The notes beneath the pieces are model-generated. The model did no database searches. It was given only the letters and a program-made list of their open reading frames with translations, and was not told the DNA's origin. Shown one piece after another: positions 38,376-50,279 of a stretch of 64,000 bases of DNA. The stretch lies in contig JAHHGV010000011.1 in the NCBI GenBank assembly GCA_019359695.1, positions 1 to 64,000 of the forward strand. The letters run 5' to 3'. A program made the translations under genes and the position numbers. Source of the stretch: Brasilonema angustatum HA4187-MV1. GTDB taxonomy: Bacteria; Cyanobacteriota; Cyanobacteriia; Cyanobacteriales; Nostocaceae. The stretch's first letter is position 1, and each line of letters begins with the position of its first letter.

Positions 38376-38515
38376 AGCGCGTTGGGCTGGAATTGTCCCC
38401 AATGATAAAACGCCGTAAACAAAATCCAGTAGTGGGTGACTCTAAGGAAGTTCTGGAAACGTTAAGACGTGCCAGAAGCCTACACCCACCTGTAAGGGGA
38501 GTGTAGGTAGTTCAC
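38376..38515 (+). mobile_element. Relic of an IS200/IS605 right end
   Basis: The plus strand ends AGAAGCC, hairpin CTACACCC...GGGGAGTGTAG, then GTAGTTCAC (38474-38515), the same form as the right end of the element at 6462-7841. Before it, VGLELSPMIKRRKQNPVVGD followed by SKEVLETLRRARSLHPPVRG reads like the tail of a tnpB, but the rest of the gene is gone. The last bases overlap the stop codon of pstB (minus strand, 38512-38514). Confidence 0.6.
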
Positions 38516-39342
38516 CCAAAACGTCCGCTAATGTACTCTGCTGCTTCCTGAGTTGCAGGAGTGCTAAACATTTCTTCGGTAGGACTGAATTCGACTAATC
38601 TTCCTCTGCGTTTACCATGCTCGCTGATTTCGGTGTTGAAGAAAGCAGTCCAGTCTGCAACTCGCGAAGCCTGCTGCATATTGTGGGTTACCATAATGAT
38701 GGTGTATTGCTCTTTGAGTTGCAGGCAAAGTTCTTCAACTTGACGAGTGGAAATAGGGTCTAATGCAGAGCAGGGTTCATCCATCAATAGGACATCTGGC
38801 TTCATGGCGATGGCCCTTGCAATGCAAAGACGTTGCTGTTGTCCTCCAGATAATGCTGTACCTTTGTCCTTGAGTTTGTCTTTCACCTCATTCCAAAGAG
38901 CAGCTTGTCGTAATGATTGCTCTACGAGTTCATCAATATTACCTTTATAACCGTTCGTACGTGGTGCAAAGGAGATGTTTTCGTAAATAGACTTTGGAAA
39001 AGGATTTGGTCTTTGGAAAACCATTCCTACTTGACGCCGCAATTTTACTGAATTAATTTTAGGATCATAAATATTTTTATTGCGGTAATGCAGGCGACCT
39101 TCAACCTTCGCTCCTGGAATTAAATCGTTCATACGATTAAAGCAGCGTAGCAGGGTACTTTTGCCACAGCCTGAAGGTCCAATAAAAGCAACAATTTTCT
39201 TTTCAGGAATTTCTATATAAACATCTTGAAGCGCGATCAATCCATTGTAGTAAACCTTAACCCCTTCAACATTGAAAACGGTACTGTCATGTTCACTTTG
39301 GGTGGCGCTACTGAATTTTCCTTTGGCGTTGTTATAAGTCAT
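38512..39342 (-). CDS. pstB: Phosphate ABC transporter ATPase
   Basis: A 276-residue ABC ATPase energising phosphate import. Walker [10 protein letters not shown], signature [14 protein letters not shown], Walker [14 protein letters not shown] and the switch His (VTHNMQQA) are all present. ATG at 39342 (MTYNNAKG) preferred; the open frame to 39447 overlaps pstA. It is the last gene of pstSCAB. Its stop codon lies in a relic IS end, so the original 3' end may have been altered by insertion. Confidence 0.96.
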   Translation of the reverse strand: MTYNNAKGKFSSATQSEHDSTVFNVEGVKVYYNGLIALQDVYIEIPEKKIVAFIGPSGCGKSTLLRCFNRMNDLIPGAKVEGRLHYRNKNIYDPKINSVKLRRQVGMVFQRPNPFPKSIYENISFAPRTNGYKGNIDELVEQSLRQAALWNEVKDKLKDKGTALSGGQQQRLCIARAIAMKPDVLLMDEPCSALDPISTRQVEELCLQLKEQYTIIMVTHNMQQASRVADWTAFFNTEISEHGKRRGRLVEFSPTEEMFSTPATQEAAEYISGRFG

Positions 39343-39400
39343 TTTAGTTTTTCCAATCTGTGATTTACTGTAAATGTTTGTTGAAATTTTGGAAACTCTT

Positions 39401-40303
39401 TTATTTAGATAGCGAGAAGCGTTGTCTAATGTAAATTGCCACGCCATTCAGAGCCAAAATTAAAAGAAGTAAGACAATAATTGTCGCTGCTGCTGCATTG
39501 GAAAAACCTGGCTCTGGACGAGAGATGTAGGAGTAAATTTGGATAGGCAATGCCATGAATCGTTGAAACAAACCAGGGTTAAATGTTAAGAAACTAACAG
39601 CACCAACTACAATCAGACACGCTGCATCACCAATGGCACGAGAGACTGAAATAATCACTCCTGTGAGAATACCAGGGATGGCATAAGGTAAAACATGATT
39701 ACTGATGGTTTGCCACTTGGTTATGCCTAAGCCGTAAGAAGCATTTCTTAGAGAATCTGGAACTGCTCGAATTGCTTCTCTAGATGTGACAATAATCACT
39801 GGTAAAGACAGCAAGGACAAAGTTAGCCCTCCAGAAATTAAAGCTGAACCGAAGCCCAAAAAATAATTGAAAACTCCTAAACCCAGCAATCCATAGACAA
39901 TAGAAGGGACTCCAGCGAGATTGCTAATGTTAATCTCAATCAGATCAGCCCACCAGTTTTTTGGTGCATATTCTTCGAGATACAAAGCTGCTCCTACGCC
40001 GATTGGTACGGAAACCAAAATTGTGATGAGTCCTAACATAAGGCTGCTGACAATAGCAGGAAGGATGCCACCTTCATTAGGAAAACGGGAAGGTGTTTCC
40101 GTAATAAAACCAGGTGTAAAAAATCTGACTAATCCGTCTTTACAAATGTCAAAAACCAGAAGTCCGAGGACGAATAAACCAACGAGCAATCCAAGTAAAA
40201 AGATGATTTCAAAAATTTTGCCACGTTTTTCCCTTGCGTCTATATTGTCAGTAAATTCTTCATTTTCTTGTCGAAAATCATCGGCATCAATCGAAGTAGC
40301 CAT
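39401..40303 (-). CDS. pstA: Phosphate ABC transporter permease PstA
   Basis: A 300-residue inner-membrane permease with six predicted spans. The EAA-type loop is seen around [25 protein letters not shown]. It follows pstC with a 5-nt gap, so the two are tightly coupled. Confidence 0.95.
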   Translation of the reverse strand: MATSIDADDFRQENEEFTDNIDAREKRGKIFEIIFLLGLLVGLFVLGLLVFDICKDGLVRFFTPGFITETPSRFPNEGGILPAIVSSLMLGLITILVSVPIGVGAALYLEEYAPKNWWADLIEINISNLAGVPSIVYGLLGLGVFNYFLGFGSALISGGLTLSLLSLPVIIVTSREAIRAVPDSLRNASYGLGITKWQTISNHVLPYAIPGILTGVIISVSRAIGDAACLIVVGAVSFLTFNPGLFQRFMALPIQIYSYISRPEPGFSNAAAATIIVLLLLILALNGVAIYIRQRFSLSK

Positions 40304-40308
40304 ATCTA

Positions 40309-41250
40309 TTACTCGTACTTTTCTTTGAAGCGTTTAGCAATCCAATTACTAAAAATGTTTAAAGCCAAAGTTATCAAAAATAGAACTGCTCCCACAGCGT
40401 ACAAAGTCTTGTAGTTGAGACTGCCACGAGGACTATCTCCACCAGAAATCTGAGCCATGTAAGCTGTCATTGTTTCTACTGACTGCATAATATTAACAGT
40501 CAGTCTTGGTTGTTGTCCTGCAGCGATGAGGACAGTCATTGTTTCACCAACAGCTCGAGAAATTCCCAAAATAATCGAGGCGATAATTCCAGAAAGAGCA
40601 GCAGGCAGAACAACTCGAAATATAGCTTCGAGTTTAGTTAATCCCAATGCAGAAGCTCCTTCTCGCAAAGAACGTGGTACAGCTTGTATGGCATCCAGAC
40701 TAATAGAGCCAACAGTGGGGGTAATCATCACTCCCATCATCAAACCAGCACTCAAAGCGTTGAAGATTTCCAGTGGAAGAATATTGCGCAGCAACGGTGT
40801 GACAAATAAAAGTGCAAAGTAACCGTAAACAACCGTAGGCACTCCCGCTAGTAATTCCACTGCTGGACGTAAAATTGATGCTACCTTAGGTTGAGCGTAT
40901 TCGCTCAAGTAGATGGCAGAACATAAACCCAGAGGAATGGCAACAGACATGGCGATCGCCGTAGTCATAAAAGTGCCATTTATAAGGGGCCAAATTCCAA
41001 AATGTCGCTCTGCAAACAAAGGAGTCCACTGAGTATCGAGAAAGAACTGAGCAAACGAAACTTCTTGGAAAAACTCAAACGTCACTTGAAAGATAATGAA
41101 GACAATTCCAATCGTCGTCAGGATAGAAACCAAAGCACAGCAAAATAAAATCACTTCGACGATTTTGTCTTGGATATCGTCAGATGCTTGTCTTTCCAGC
41201 GTTTCTCTGGGTTCCTGATTGAAACCGTTCTGATAATTCCCACTCTGCAT
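40309..41250 (-). CDS. pstC: Phosphate ABC transporter permease PstC
   Basis: A 313-residue inner-membrane permease. [20 protein letters not shown] is the coupling loop that contacts PstB. ATG at 41250 ([10 protein letters not shown]) is preferred over 41274. The N-terminal 35 residues are polar and cytoplasmic. Confidence 0.95.
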   Translation of the reverse strand: MQSGNYQNGFNQEPRETLERQASDDIQDKIVEVILFCCALVSILTTIGIVFIIFQVTFEFFQEVSFAQFFLDTQWTPLFAERHFGIWPLINGTFMTTAIAMSVAIPLGLCSAIYLSEYAQPKVASILRPAVELLAGVPTVVYGYFALLFVTPLLRNILPLEIFNALSAGLMMGVMITPTVGSISLDAIQAVPRSLREGASALGLTKLEAIFRVVLPAALSGIIASIILGISRAVGETMTVLIAAGQQPRLTVNIMQSVETMTAYMAQISGGDSPRGSLNYKTLYAVGAVLFLITLALNIFSNWIAKRFKEKYE

Positions 41251-41363
41251 AATAACTATAAACAGGTCTATCAAGGGTTTGTCATCAAGCCTATTTGCAG
41301 GCTTCTTTGCATTTTTTGGATTTTCCGAATTTCTCAGGAGGAATTTCCTAAATCCAAATTTTT

Positions 41364-42353
41364 TTAGAGATACTTTGTCACTGGTTCGCCTGGTTTTGCA
41401 TCTTTGAACTTAGAACCCGTTTTCTCAGAAACAAATCTTTGTTTAGCCTTAGCATAAGCCTCATCGGTTAGTTCAACATAGCCAGATTGTCTCACCCACT
41501 TTTTGGAATTGTCTAAGTAGAAACTAACAAAATCCTTCACTGCTGGCTTGCTATCTAAATCCGTCTTGTTAACATAAATCAACAGAGGACGAGACAAAGG
41601 TTTGTAGATGTTGTTAGCAACTTTCTCCGGCGGATCTGGCGTTTCACATTTTCCTTCAGGAGTTTGTACACCAACCAGTTGCAGCTTATCCTTGTTTGCT
41701 AAGTAATAAGAAATTCCCACATATCCTAATGCAGCATCATCACCTGCAATTCCATTCACAAGAACGTTTTGATTCTGAGTAGCAGTGTAGTCTGTACGGC
41801 TAGCTTTGCCTTTTTTATTGACTGCTTGTGTGAAATAGTCAAACGTTCCAGTATCAGATGCCGGGGCATAAAGACTCAGAGGTTTGTTGGGAAATTTGGA
41901 GTTCACTTGATTCCAGTTTCTGACTTTATTAGTTGATTTTGGACTCCAAACTTTGTTTAATTCCTTAATAGATAAACAGCTAGCAAAGTTATTTTTACGG
42001 TTAGCTATAACAGCAATTCCGTCAAGAGCAATAGGTATCTCGACAAAATCAATTTTGCTCTTCTTACAAGCTTTAATTTCTTCTTTCTTGATGGGGCGTG
42101 AAGCACCAGCAATATCAATTTGACCTGAACAAAACTTACTCATTCCACCACCAGTGCCACTAGCAGCAACACTAATTTGAGCATCACTTTTAACCTTTTT
42201 AAATTCCTCTGCAACTGCTTGATGGAGAGGATAACCCACAACTCCACCATCGATACTCACCTGCCTCTTCTTCTCTTCAGCACTGCTGCATGAAGTCAGG
42301 CTCCAGGCAATAACTAATAGTAATGTTGGAATAACTTGATTACGCTCTAGCAT
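41364..42353 (-). CDS. pstS: Phosphate-binding lipoprotein PstS
   Basis: A 329-residue periplasmic binding protein. The lipobox LTSC (about 19-22) follows a hydrophobic signal, so it is membrane-anchored. Phosphate-site motifs are [14 protein letters not shown] and [12 protein letters not shown]. It starts the operon, 113 nt before pstC. The operon is presumably induced by phosphate limitation; I did not find a convincing tandem Pho box in the 5' region. Confidence 0.94.
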   Translation of the reverse strand: MLERNQVIPTLLLVIAWSLTSCSSAEEKKRQVSIDGGVVGYPLHQAVAEEFKKVKSDAQISVAASGTGGGMSKFCSGQIDIAGASRPIKKEEIKACKKSKIDFVEIPIALDGIAVIANRKNNFASCLSIKELNKVWSPKSTNKVRNWNQVNSKFPNKPLSLYAPASDTGTFDYFTQAVNKKGKASRTDYTATQNQNVLVNGIAGDDAALGYVGISYYLANKDKLQLVGVQTPEGKCETPDPPEKVANNIYKPLSRPLLIYVNKTDLDSKPAVKDFVSFYLDNSKKWVRQSGYVELTDEAYAKAKQRFVSEKTGSKFKDAKPGEPVTKYL

Positions 42354-43335
42354 TTTTCCAAAAACTAAATTTAAAAAAATAGCACCATGAAGTACGTCAA
42401 CTTTGAAAAACGTAACATAGAGTTTTGGCGATTACTTTGCTTCACTCAACGGGAGATTTCAACTGAAGATATCATTCTCTGTGTGGGTAAACCTCGGTAC
42501 ACCGCTGATTTTGCTTCGTGATCTATGCCTTTCAGGGAAGCTGTGCGTAGCGAACAGCAACACGCTTTGCGCTTACGTGATGAGATTTGATGTTTAATTA
42601 GGTTGAGTTACTTATTTGGAAAAAATTAGCCTGTAAGAATTTTAGCATTTTCATATTTGGATTATCATAAAATATATTTATCAAACAGACCATAATAAAT
42701 AACAATGCATTTCAGTTAGCCAGTCGAATTTAGTACAATGAATGAATCACAATCTTAAAAGAATATCTGTGCAGAGGATTGTGACTATTAGCGATAAGCA
42801 AATGGATGAGTTTCCTCAAATTATTGAGACAACGATTTCCTCATATAAAATCTTTAGGAAAATAGCTTTTCTATCTCACTTAAAAAATTGTACTAGTTTC
42901 TTGTCCGTTTACCGTAGTTATTAATTTATATTATAGATTATCATAGTTTTACTATATAAAATATAACTTTTGTTATATTTTGATGACAAACATCTAAACT
43001 TGATACAGCAAAGCTCTTTGCTCTTCTGCACAGAAATGCAAAGATTCTAATGTCACGACAAGTGCATTGCTGATCATTTTTTTGCCTGTACTTAAGAAAA
43101 AAAGATATACTTGATACTATTAATTAGTAAGTATTAAGATTGTGTAATATATCTTATTTAAAATCTATAAAATTTCTCTAGTTCTTTAAAAATATTATTC
43201 TGCCGTATTTTGTGCGTCAGTTGCTATATTTCTAACTTACGAGATCTGAAACTTTGCCAAAAGTAGCTAAGTACACGTCACTGCAAAAAAGGCTAGACTT
43301 CCACAATTTCCGGCATAGCGTGACGGGAGACATAG
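42354..43335. other. AT-rich intergenic region upstream of pstS
   Basis: About 980 bp with no convincing gene. A 60-codon frame at 42742-42924 has no family features or ribosome site. The pst promoter should be in the first few hundred bases. Confidence 0.5.
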
Positions 43336-43458
43336 TTAGGACTTATGCAAAAATAACGCAATTGTTGTTATTGCGACCAAAAGGAAGCGATCACCCTTTG
43401 GGTGGCTCCCTGCTGGAGCATCGCAAAGCCTTATTTTTCACGAGTGCGTAAGTCCTAA
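43336..43458. repeat. MITE-like element with TTAGGACTTA ends
   Basis: TTAGGACTTATGCA (43336-43349) and TGCGTAAGTCCTAA (43445-43458) are inverted with one mismatch. The 123 bp between contain no gene but include AAAATAACGCA and its inverted match TTATTTTTCACGAG near the ends. TGCGTAAGTCCTA also appears at 5568-5579 next to the transposase relic. Confidence 0.7.
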
Positions 43459-43808
43459 TAGTATCAAAATTAGTCGAAAAGTACTGTAAGGCATTCGGAA
43501 TTACAAAGAAAATAAGCGACTGCGGCACTCAAGCATCACCACTGCACTCGATACTAGCAATAGCGATAAAAGTTAAGTCGTCACGCGAAGCTGGAAACTT
43601 TGACAATATACGATGATCCCCGCACCGGCATGCAAGGTGAAATCAGCAATATGTTGGCTAATGAGTTGTTTTAGAAGAACGCTTAACGTGCAAAAGTTTG
43701 TTTAAGTTTAGGTTAACAAAAGATTATGTTTTGTTTGCTATTGCCCTATAATATCCTTTTACTACTGTATTTCGCTCAAGATACCAAAGATTCATCGGGG
43801 GGATTTTG

Positions 43809-44960
43809 ATGAGTAAGTGGCAAAATACAAACAAACCTGGGGCACATTTGATTAAGCAAGTTCAAACATATATTGTTCAGGTTTTACAGCTTATTACACA
43901 GTGGTGCCAAACAATAAAAAGTTGGCCGAGTTTCAGTTCCATCAGGGGCAAAGCATCCCTATTTTTAGTAGGAGTGAGCTTGAGCGTAGTGATCGTCGCC
44001 TGCTCAGCAAGCAATTCAGTTTCTCAGGGTGATGTCAAGCTAACGCTGGTTTCTTTTTCGGTAACTAAAGCAGCTTACGAGCGGATTATTCCTAAATTTG
44101 TCCAAAAGTGGAAGAAAGAACATAACCAAAACGTCACTTTCACTCAAAGCTATGGTGCATCTGGTTCCCAAGCAGATGCTGTGATTAAGGGTTTACAGGC
44201 AGATGTGGTACACCTATCACTTGGCATTGACGTCAATAAAATTGAACAAGCAGGTTTCATTAAACCGGATTGGGAATTAAAAGCTCCCCTTGGTGGCATT
44301 CTCACTAGATCTGTAGTAGCTTTTGTTACTCGTCCTGGCAATCCCAAAGGTATAAAGACTTGGGCAGATCTGGCTAATAATGGCGTGAGCGTAATTACAG
44401 CGAACCCCAAAACCTCTGGCGGTGCGAGGTGGAACTTCCTTGGAATTTGGGGTTCTGTAATAGTAAAAGGGGGTGAGCAGACGCAAGCACAGGAGTTGGC
44501 TAGCAAAGTTTATCAAAACGCCCCCGTGCTACCTGAAAGTGCGCGTGCAGCTACCGATTTATTTTTCCAGAAAAATCAGGGAGATGTCTTAATCAACTAC
44601 GAAAACGAGGTAATTCTGGCCGCTCAGAATGGTCAGAAACTGTCTTATGTAGTACCCGAGATTAACATTTCCATCGACAACCCTGTCGTTGTTGTGGACA
44701 AAAACGTTGATCAGCATGGCACTAGAAAAATAGCAGAAGCGTTTGTCAATTATCTTTACACACCAGAAGCCCAGCGAGAATTTGCGCAATTAGGATACCG
44801 TCCGGTTAACCCCTACTTGGCAGTAGAGATGGCGTCGAAGTATCCTCAAATTCAAAATATTTTCAATGCTCAATATCTGGGGGGCTGGGATAATATCCAG
44901 AAGAAGTTTTTTGCCGATGGGGCGATTTTTGACAATATTCAGAGTGCCAACAAAAAGACG
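43809..44960 (+). CDS. sbpA: Sulfate-binding lipoprotein (SbpA type)
   Basis: About 383 residues; periplasmic sulfate/thiosulfate-binding protein. An unusually long N-terminus (about 47 residues) precedes the signal segment SLFLVGVSLSVVIVACSAS, whose Cys is a likely lipidation site; such extensions occur in other cyanobacterial SbpA. Motifs: LVSFSVTKAAYERIIPKF, SYGASGSQADAVIKG, GGARWNFLGIWG. ATG at 43809 is preferred over TTG 43806; GGGGGGA is a good ribosome site. The permease and ATPase genes (cysTWA) are not nearby, so it is an orphan here. Confidence 0.92.
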
Positions 44961-44963
44961 TGA

Positions 44964-45527
44964 TAGCTATACATTGCCCGCATATTTCTTAATATTGCAC
45001 AAATGGGGCAGCCAAAGCATAAATTGAATTTATTCTTTGGCACAAAAGCCAAGGAGTTCTTGCAAGATTGCAATTGGTAGAGAATTATTCAGATTTATCA
45101 TCTTCATCTGATATTCGATCAATATTCTCGGTAGTCCGCAAGTCTGGCACTTCCTACCCATGCTGCGTCACAAGTGCGATACGCATCCAGGCGTCACGCT
45201 CCGCGTATCGCCGGATTAATGAGTATTTTTACTGCTAATCCAGCGAATTTTGCTGTGTGCCTGGAGCACAGAGGATCTCAAATATCCGAGGTCAATTGCC
45301 AATGCTTGCCAGTACTCACTTGTAGAGATTTGACGCTATAGTTCGTTTGTCATTTTAAGTTCTGAATTTTTCAAAAGAAAAATTTTAAGTTCGGAACTCA
45401 CTTCTAAGATCGCTAAATTCTAAGAAACTGAAACCAGGAAGACCAGGAAAAATCAGTTTGGAAGACCAATTAAGGTTTCTTTTCATCTTTGCCATGACCG
45501 TTATGTGACAGCTAAAAACAGACGCAC
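44964..45527. other. Intergenic region with one divergent 36-bp-family repeat
   Basis: 45176-45212 (GCGATACGC at the left, GCGTATCGCC at the right) is a diverged copy of the repeat at 34770. No gene is visible. Confidence 0.5.
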
Positions 45528-46121
45528 TCACCGTCGTATTGGTTTGCCAATTTCCGTTGCTCTATGAACCTCATTTAATTTCCCAGTCTTGACATCGTAG
45601 ATGTAGCCATAGATAGCAATGTAGCCCGGTACCAATGGGTGGAATCGAATCCGTCTGACGTCTGTTGCAACACTTTCTTCCTGGTTACTGATAGTCAACC
45701 ATTTCATGAAGTATCCTTCGGTTGATCCCGTTCCTGATTGCCCTGCAGGAGTAAAAGTACCGTCTGCATTCAGAGTTGCGGTATCGAGATCATTCCCCAG
45801 CAATTTACTGATGATGTCGTCTGTGAAGAATTCCATGCCACAATTGGTGTGGTGAATCACAAACCACTCCTGAGTACCGAGTAGTTTGTGGGAGATCACC
45901 AGCGAACGAATCGCATCATCACTCAGACGTCCACCAGCATTACGAATCACATGAGCATCCCCTTCAGACAGTCCTGCATATTTAGCAGGGTCGAGTCGAG
46001 CGTCCATGCAAGTGAGAATTGCAAAGTGTTTAGCTGGAGGTATCGCAAGGTTCGCTTTGTCACCAAAGGTTGCAGCGTAAGCAGTATTGGCTGCTAAGAC
46101 TTCATTGACAACTTGGCTCAT
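45528..46121 (-). CDS. Beta-class carbonic anhydrase-like protein
   Basis: A 197-residue protein of the beta-carbonic anhydrase fold. Zinc ligands are Cys38 ([10 protein letters not shown], with the Asp-Arg pair at 40 and 42), His90 or His91 and Cys94 (IHHTNCGM). The set is complete, so CO2 hydration is plausible; close relatives in the family include CS2 and COS hydrolases. It is not in a carboxysome gene cluster. A 370-bp gap (46122-46491) on its upstream side shows no gene. Confidence 0.9.
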   Translation of the reverse strand: MSQVVNEVLAANTAYAATFGDKANLAIPPAKHFAILTCMDARLDPAKYAGLSEGDAHVIRNAGGRLSDDAIRSLVISHKLLGTQEWFVIHHTNCGMEFFTDDIISKLLGNDLDTATLNADGTFTPAGQSGTGSTEGYFMKWLTISNQEESVATDVRRIRFHPLVPGYIAIYGYIYDVKTGKLNEVHRATEIGKPIRR

Positions 46122-46491
46122 GAATTTCTTACCTCTAACAATAAATACGATGTATCGTCCGATAGCTTGCTGAGCAAGGAATGTTATTTTCTAGCAGTCA
46201 GCCATTCTGTTAAAAGAATACCACGGTTAAACAATACAATTACTGTACTTTGCTCATCTACCTAAAAGGCTCTGTACAAGCACTGTCGGCAAACTTGGGA
46301 TATCCTAATATTGCTCTAATCTTTATTTTTGCGGCACTCTGTTCGAGTCTTGACTTTTCTTTTTTTCCTTTTGTAGCTCAAATAATGAATTTTCAACATT
46401 ACATTGATTCTAGGGGATAGAGCAGTAAGTCAAAGAAGCGACTCTAGGAATCCCCAACCTCAACGGCAGCCTAAGTTGGGGAGGATATAAA

Positions 46492-47058
46492 TTAATTTGC
46501 GGAAGCCAATTCTTTGACATTGGGTTGCAAACTCTTCACAGATTGTGCAAAATCATTGAGAGCTTCTTTCAATCTCTGATCAATTTCCTCATCAAATTGA
46601 AGACTGCCATCTTGTTGTATTTGCAGTTGTTTATCTACTGCATAAACACCGCCCAAGATGAATCGTGCTTTTAACTCTGACAAGACGGGTTTGAGGGCAT
46701 AATCAATTGCCAACAAATGAGCTAGAGTCCCACCAGTCGCGATAGGTAACACGACTTTCCCTGACAACGCTCTTTGAGGTAGCAAGTCTAAAAACGCTTT
46801 GAGAACTCCCGTGTAGGCTGCTTTGTAAATCGGAGTGGCAATAATAATACCATCTGCCTTTTCTATGAGTGCTTTTGGTTGTTCTAGATCTGGGCTATCG
46901 TAACGTCCATAGGCTAAAACTTCAGCAGGGATATCACGAACAGAGATAATATCCGTTTGGAATCCCTCTTGCTGCAAAATTTTAGTGGAGTGTTCCAGAA
47001 GGGTGTAGGTTCTGGAAGGATGAGATGGACTGCCAGCAATTGCTATGATGTTAGCCAT
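46492..47058 (-). CDS. NADPH-dependent FMN reductase (SsuE type)
   Basis: A 188-residue flavodoxin-fold reductase. ANIIAIAGSPSHPSRTYTLL is the FMN phosphate loop region and TPIYKAAYTGVLKAFLDLLP is typical of SsuE/ArsH-like reductases, which supply FMNH2 to two-component monooxygenases such as alkanesulfonate monooxygenase. No ssuD is adjacent. ATG at 47058 is chosen because the family begins there; the frame extends to 47100. Confidence 0.9.
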   Translation of the reverse strand: MANIIAIAGSPSHPSRTYTLLEHSTKILQQEGFQTDIISVRDIPAEVLAYGRYDSPDLEQPKALIEKADGIIIATPIYKAAYTGVLKAFLDLLPQRALSGKVVLPIATGGTLAHLLAIDYALKPVLSELKARFILGGVYAVDKQLQIQQDGSLQFDEEIDQRLKEALNDFAQSVKSLQPNVKELASAN

Positions 47059-47287
47059 ATTTTTTGAACCGATACTTTTGGGAATCGCGTTTGTTAACAA
47101 ACATATAAGCTGAGAGTTATCTTCAGCGAAGAAACTGCGTATCTCGTATTTATACTACGGCAATTATATCAAAAAACCGTTATTTATGGAATTTTAAGAT
47201 AAAATTGCTGCACGTCCTATCAAGTCTAGCAAGACTCTTTTCTGAAAAAGAGGTTTGTATGTGACATACTCCCGACTGTGATGCTTC

Positions 47288-47627
47288 TTACGTATACAGA
47301 GCGGGCTTCTCATCGACTCCAGCTATTGCTTCGGACGTTAGATGAGCTTTATTGACGGAATGCCCTACCGCCAAATGTTTGATATTGATTGCTGCATTAT
47401 GGTCACGCTCAAGCGTCAGTCCGCATTCAGGACAGACATGAAGCGTATCCTTCAGTTGTTTCAAGACTTTCGTACCGCATCCAGAGCAGTTTTGAGAAGT
47501 GCCGTTTGGATTCACCGCTCTTGTCAGCAATCCGGCTCTTTGAGCCTTGATTGAGAGAATTTGCAGGAATTGACCCCATCCAGCGTCATTTACCCATTTT
47601 GCCAATTTTGATTTAGCAAGCCCTTTG
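47288..47627 (-). pseudogene. tnpB fragment (C-terminal part), truncated by a MITE
   Basis: Only the last third of a TnpB remains: KGLAKSKLAKWVNDAGWGQF, then CSGC...CPEC zinc ribbon and ERDHNAAINI with the last RuvC Asp region. The first two catalytic acids and the N-terminus are missing. The frame ends exactly at the terminal repeat of the element 47628-47760, and no further tnpB sequence was recognised beyond it. It differs in sequence from the tnpB at 6616, so it is a separate IS lineage. Confidence 0.85.
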
Positions 47628-47760
47628 ATAAGTAGATAGGTGGAAATAAACAGAACTATGTTAAGAAATGTAAAAATGCCTCAAACCCTTACTAATGACT
47701 AATGACCAATGACTAATGACTGCCAAAACTAGTTAACTTTATTTGTACCGACCTACTTAT
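47628..47760. repeat. 133-bp MITE with ATAAGTAG inverted ends
   Basis: ATAAGTAGATAGGTGGAAAT (from 47628) is inverted at the right end (TTTATTTGTACCGACCTACT then TAT, to 47760) with a few mismatches over 23 bp. The centre holds TAATGAC repeats. It abuts the broken end of the tnpB fragment. Confidence 0.75.
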
Positions 47761-48401
47761 TCAGCTTTAGTTATTTGAACTTTGTTAAGTGCGTACGAGT
47801 ACGCCATATTTTGAATGCGTCATTTGAGCATAGCAAGTGGGACTGAACCCTCACCCAAAATGCACCAACTGTGAGTCCCAAGCCGTAAAAAAATACTCCA
47901 ATCTCATATGAGTTCCTAACTTTTTCTATACTTTCGTCTTTCCGCCTTTTTCGCCAAAAAAGTCAAGTTTAAAAATGAGATACAATTGCTATTTTTATAC
48001 AATCTTTATAATTGAAAATTATATCAAAAGCATATACTTGTATCAAAGTATCAAGGATTACTACTTACTTATTCAAGACCTGATTTGCAATTCTCGCTTC
48101 ACCTATAGAGTAAGGAAAAACATTAAAATAAGTGAAAATAGGGATAAAAAACTCTCTCTTGAGAGGGTTGTATTCTTTATCAAACTAAATTAATAATAAG
48201 TATTTTAAACCAACTTCAGGGATAGTCATCAAACAACTGTTTGTTAAAAAATGGAACCACTATAGGCTGCCATTAATTTTTAATAACAAGCTACTGCATC
48301 TACCTCATTCTCGTCAGATGTTCAAATTTACCAGACAAATGCTATACTCTTTTTTTCTGTAATCTACTTAAAATTTGTGTGTTTTGAGGGACACAACCAT
48401 T
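47761..48401. other. AT-rich intergenic region before the pentapeptide gene
   Basis: About 640 bp. A 72-codon frame (47975-48193) has skewed Tyr/Ile content and no family features; it is not called. No other structure recognised. Confidence 0.5.
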
Positions 48402-49766
48402 ATGTCTGCGAAAAAGACAGACGTACTCAAAAATTGGTTGATAGTAGTAGCACTCACGTCTATTTTATCACCAATAGTATTTTTCTTCACATTTTCCAAA
48501 ATGGAGGAGTGGTCAAATCAACCAAAAATCGAAAATAGAACTCAAGTATTTTCAACAACTGCTACCCTTTTGTTAGGATTAGCAGTGATGATTCATGCAT
48601 ACGTGGCAGCAAAACGCGCCCAAGCTCTTGAAGAAAGTGCGATCGCAGCGCACAAGAGTAATGAGATTGCAATTAAGAATGTCCGTATCGCCCAAGAAAG
48701 GTTGATTACAGAACGCTTTATGACTGCAATTACCCAGCTTGGGCATGAAAGTGCTGCGACACGGACCGGTGCAATTTATTCTTTGGAAAGAATTGCTCAA
48801 GATTCTCCTCAGCAATACTGGACAATCATGGAAATTCTGACAGCTTTTGTGCGAGAGAATGCTGCTGGAAAACCGCAAAATGAGCAAACTCAAGAAACTG
48901 CAAGAACTCCTACAGATATTCAAGCAGCCTTGAATGTCATCGCCAGACGTCAGATCCAAAAAGACCAGCCAAATCAGAAAATTGATTTGCGATATGCTGA
49001 TATGAGCACAGCAGACTTGCATAAAGCCAACTTCCAGCAAGCAGATTTGCGGGGAGCTAACCTCTGTCAAGCCAATTTACAGGGAGCTAACTTGTGTGAG
49101 GCAAATTTGGAAGGTGCTAAACTTTCTGGGTCAATTCTATATGAGGCCAACTTGCAATCAACTAACTTAACTGATGCGAACCTTTCTGGAGCAAACCTTA
49201 ATTGTGCTCAAGCCTCTGGGGCAAATTTACGTGCAGCAAATCTTACAGGAGCAAGTTTGCGTGGAGTCAATCTACGAAGAGCCAATTTATACAAAGCCAA
49301 TTTGCAAGGGTCTAATTTAAAAGCTGCGAACTTACAAGAGGCAAAGCTGTTTTTAGCTAATTTGCAAGGAGCAAAGTTGGGTAAAGCCAACTTGCAAGGA
49401 ACAGGTTTGATTGGAGCAAATTTGCAACAAGCAAACCTGAATGGGGCAAACCTGCAACAAGCAAACCTGAATGCAGCCAAACTGCAAAACACAGAAATGT
49501 TTTTTGCTAATTTTTCTGAAGCAAGCCTTAGAGAAACTGACCTCTGCGGAGCAAACCTTATGGGAACCAACCTACAAATGGCAATTCTCCATGAAGCAAA
49601 CCTCTGTGGGGCAAACCTCATGGGAGCCAACCTTAACATGACAAATCTAAGCCATGTAAAACTGGAAGGGGCAATTTTAACAGGAGCCAAAAACCTGAAA
49701 CTGCATCAAGTGACATTTACACAAGACGATGTTGGAACTCACCTGACAGATAATGTTCCATCATAG
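48402..49766 (+). CDS. Membrane-anchored pentapeptide-repeat protein
   Basis: A 454-residue protein. Two hydrophobic segments (about 10-28 and 49-70) anchor it; a helical region with AHKSNEIAIKNVRIAQERLI and RTGAIYSLERIAQDSPQQYW (about 80-150) follows, and residues about 200-430 are pentapeptide repeats of A(D/N)LXX form, predicted to make a right-handed beta-helix. The segment ITERFMTAITQLG...RTGAIYSLERIA is a common cyanobacterial module before pentapeptides. Function unknown. ATG at 48402 preferred over an upstream ATG at 48375; weak GAGGG upstream. Confidence 0.88.
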   Translation: MSAKKTDVLKNWLIVVALTSILSPIVFFFTFSKMEEWSNQPKIENRTQVFSTTATLLLGLAVMIHAYVAAKRAQALEESAIAAHKSNEIAIKNVRIAQERLITERFMTAITQLGHESAATRTGAIYSLERIAQDSPQQYWTIMEILTAFVRENAAGKPQNEQTQETARTPTDIQAALNVIARRQIQKDQPNQKIDLRYADMSTADLHKANFQQADLRGANLCQANLQGANLCEANLEGAKLSGSILYEANLQSTNLTDANLSGANLNCAQASGANLRAANLTGASLRGVNLRRANLYKANLQGSNLKAANLQEAKLFLANLQGAKLGKANLQGTGLIGANLQQANLNGANLQQANLNAAKLQNTEMFFANFSEASLRETDLCGANLMGTNLQMAILHEANLCGANLMGANLNMTNLSHVKLEGAILTGAKNLKLHQVTFTQDDVGTHLTDNVPS

Positions 49767-49993
49767 CGAGGATCGCACGCCGATTAATTAACTAACAGCA
49801 AGTTGGAAGCACAATTAACTGACTGATAATTCATTTACATTTCATATGCAAACAGGGTGCGTCCCTACTTTTCAATACACCCAAACTGACTGACCTGACT
49901 AAAATTCTTTTGCAGCTACCAATTATATCGTGTCGGGTTAAAGACTTAATCACCACACTCCATAGGGAAATCCAAATTTTCGATTTTTGCAAG

Positions 49994-50244
49994 CAGGGTA
50001 AGCGCATCTTGTCAATCAGAACGTCTCAGAGTCAATCAAGCCGAAAATCGTCGCAGTAATTCTTGCTTATTGATAATATTTTTGGCGATTGCAAAAAAGC
50101 AACACACGCCTCAGCGCAAAGCGCATGCTGCGGGAAGACGTATCGCTTTGACCCTTGGGAAACATACAAAACGAGAAACTGTGATCATTCCTTAAAACAC
50201 AAACACATGTTTTTGTCAACACTTATTTAGATGCGCTTACCCTG
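49994..50244. repeat. MITE-like element with 16-bp inverted ends
   Basis: CAGGGTAAGCGCATCT (49994-50009) is perfectly inverted as AGATGCGCTTACCCTG (50229-50244). The 250 bp enclosed carry no gene but include a small GC-rich repeat (AGCGCAAAGCGCATGCTGCG). This fills most of the gap between the pentapeptide gene and accD. Confidence 0.75.
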
Positions 50245-50279
50245 TTTTTGCAAGAAGTTTAGTGTCCGAGAAACAATGA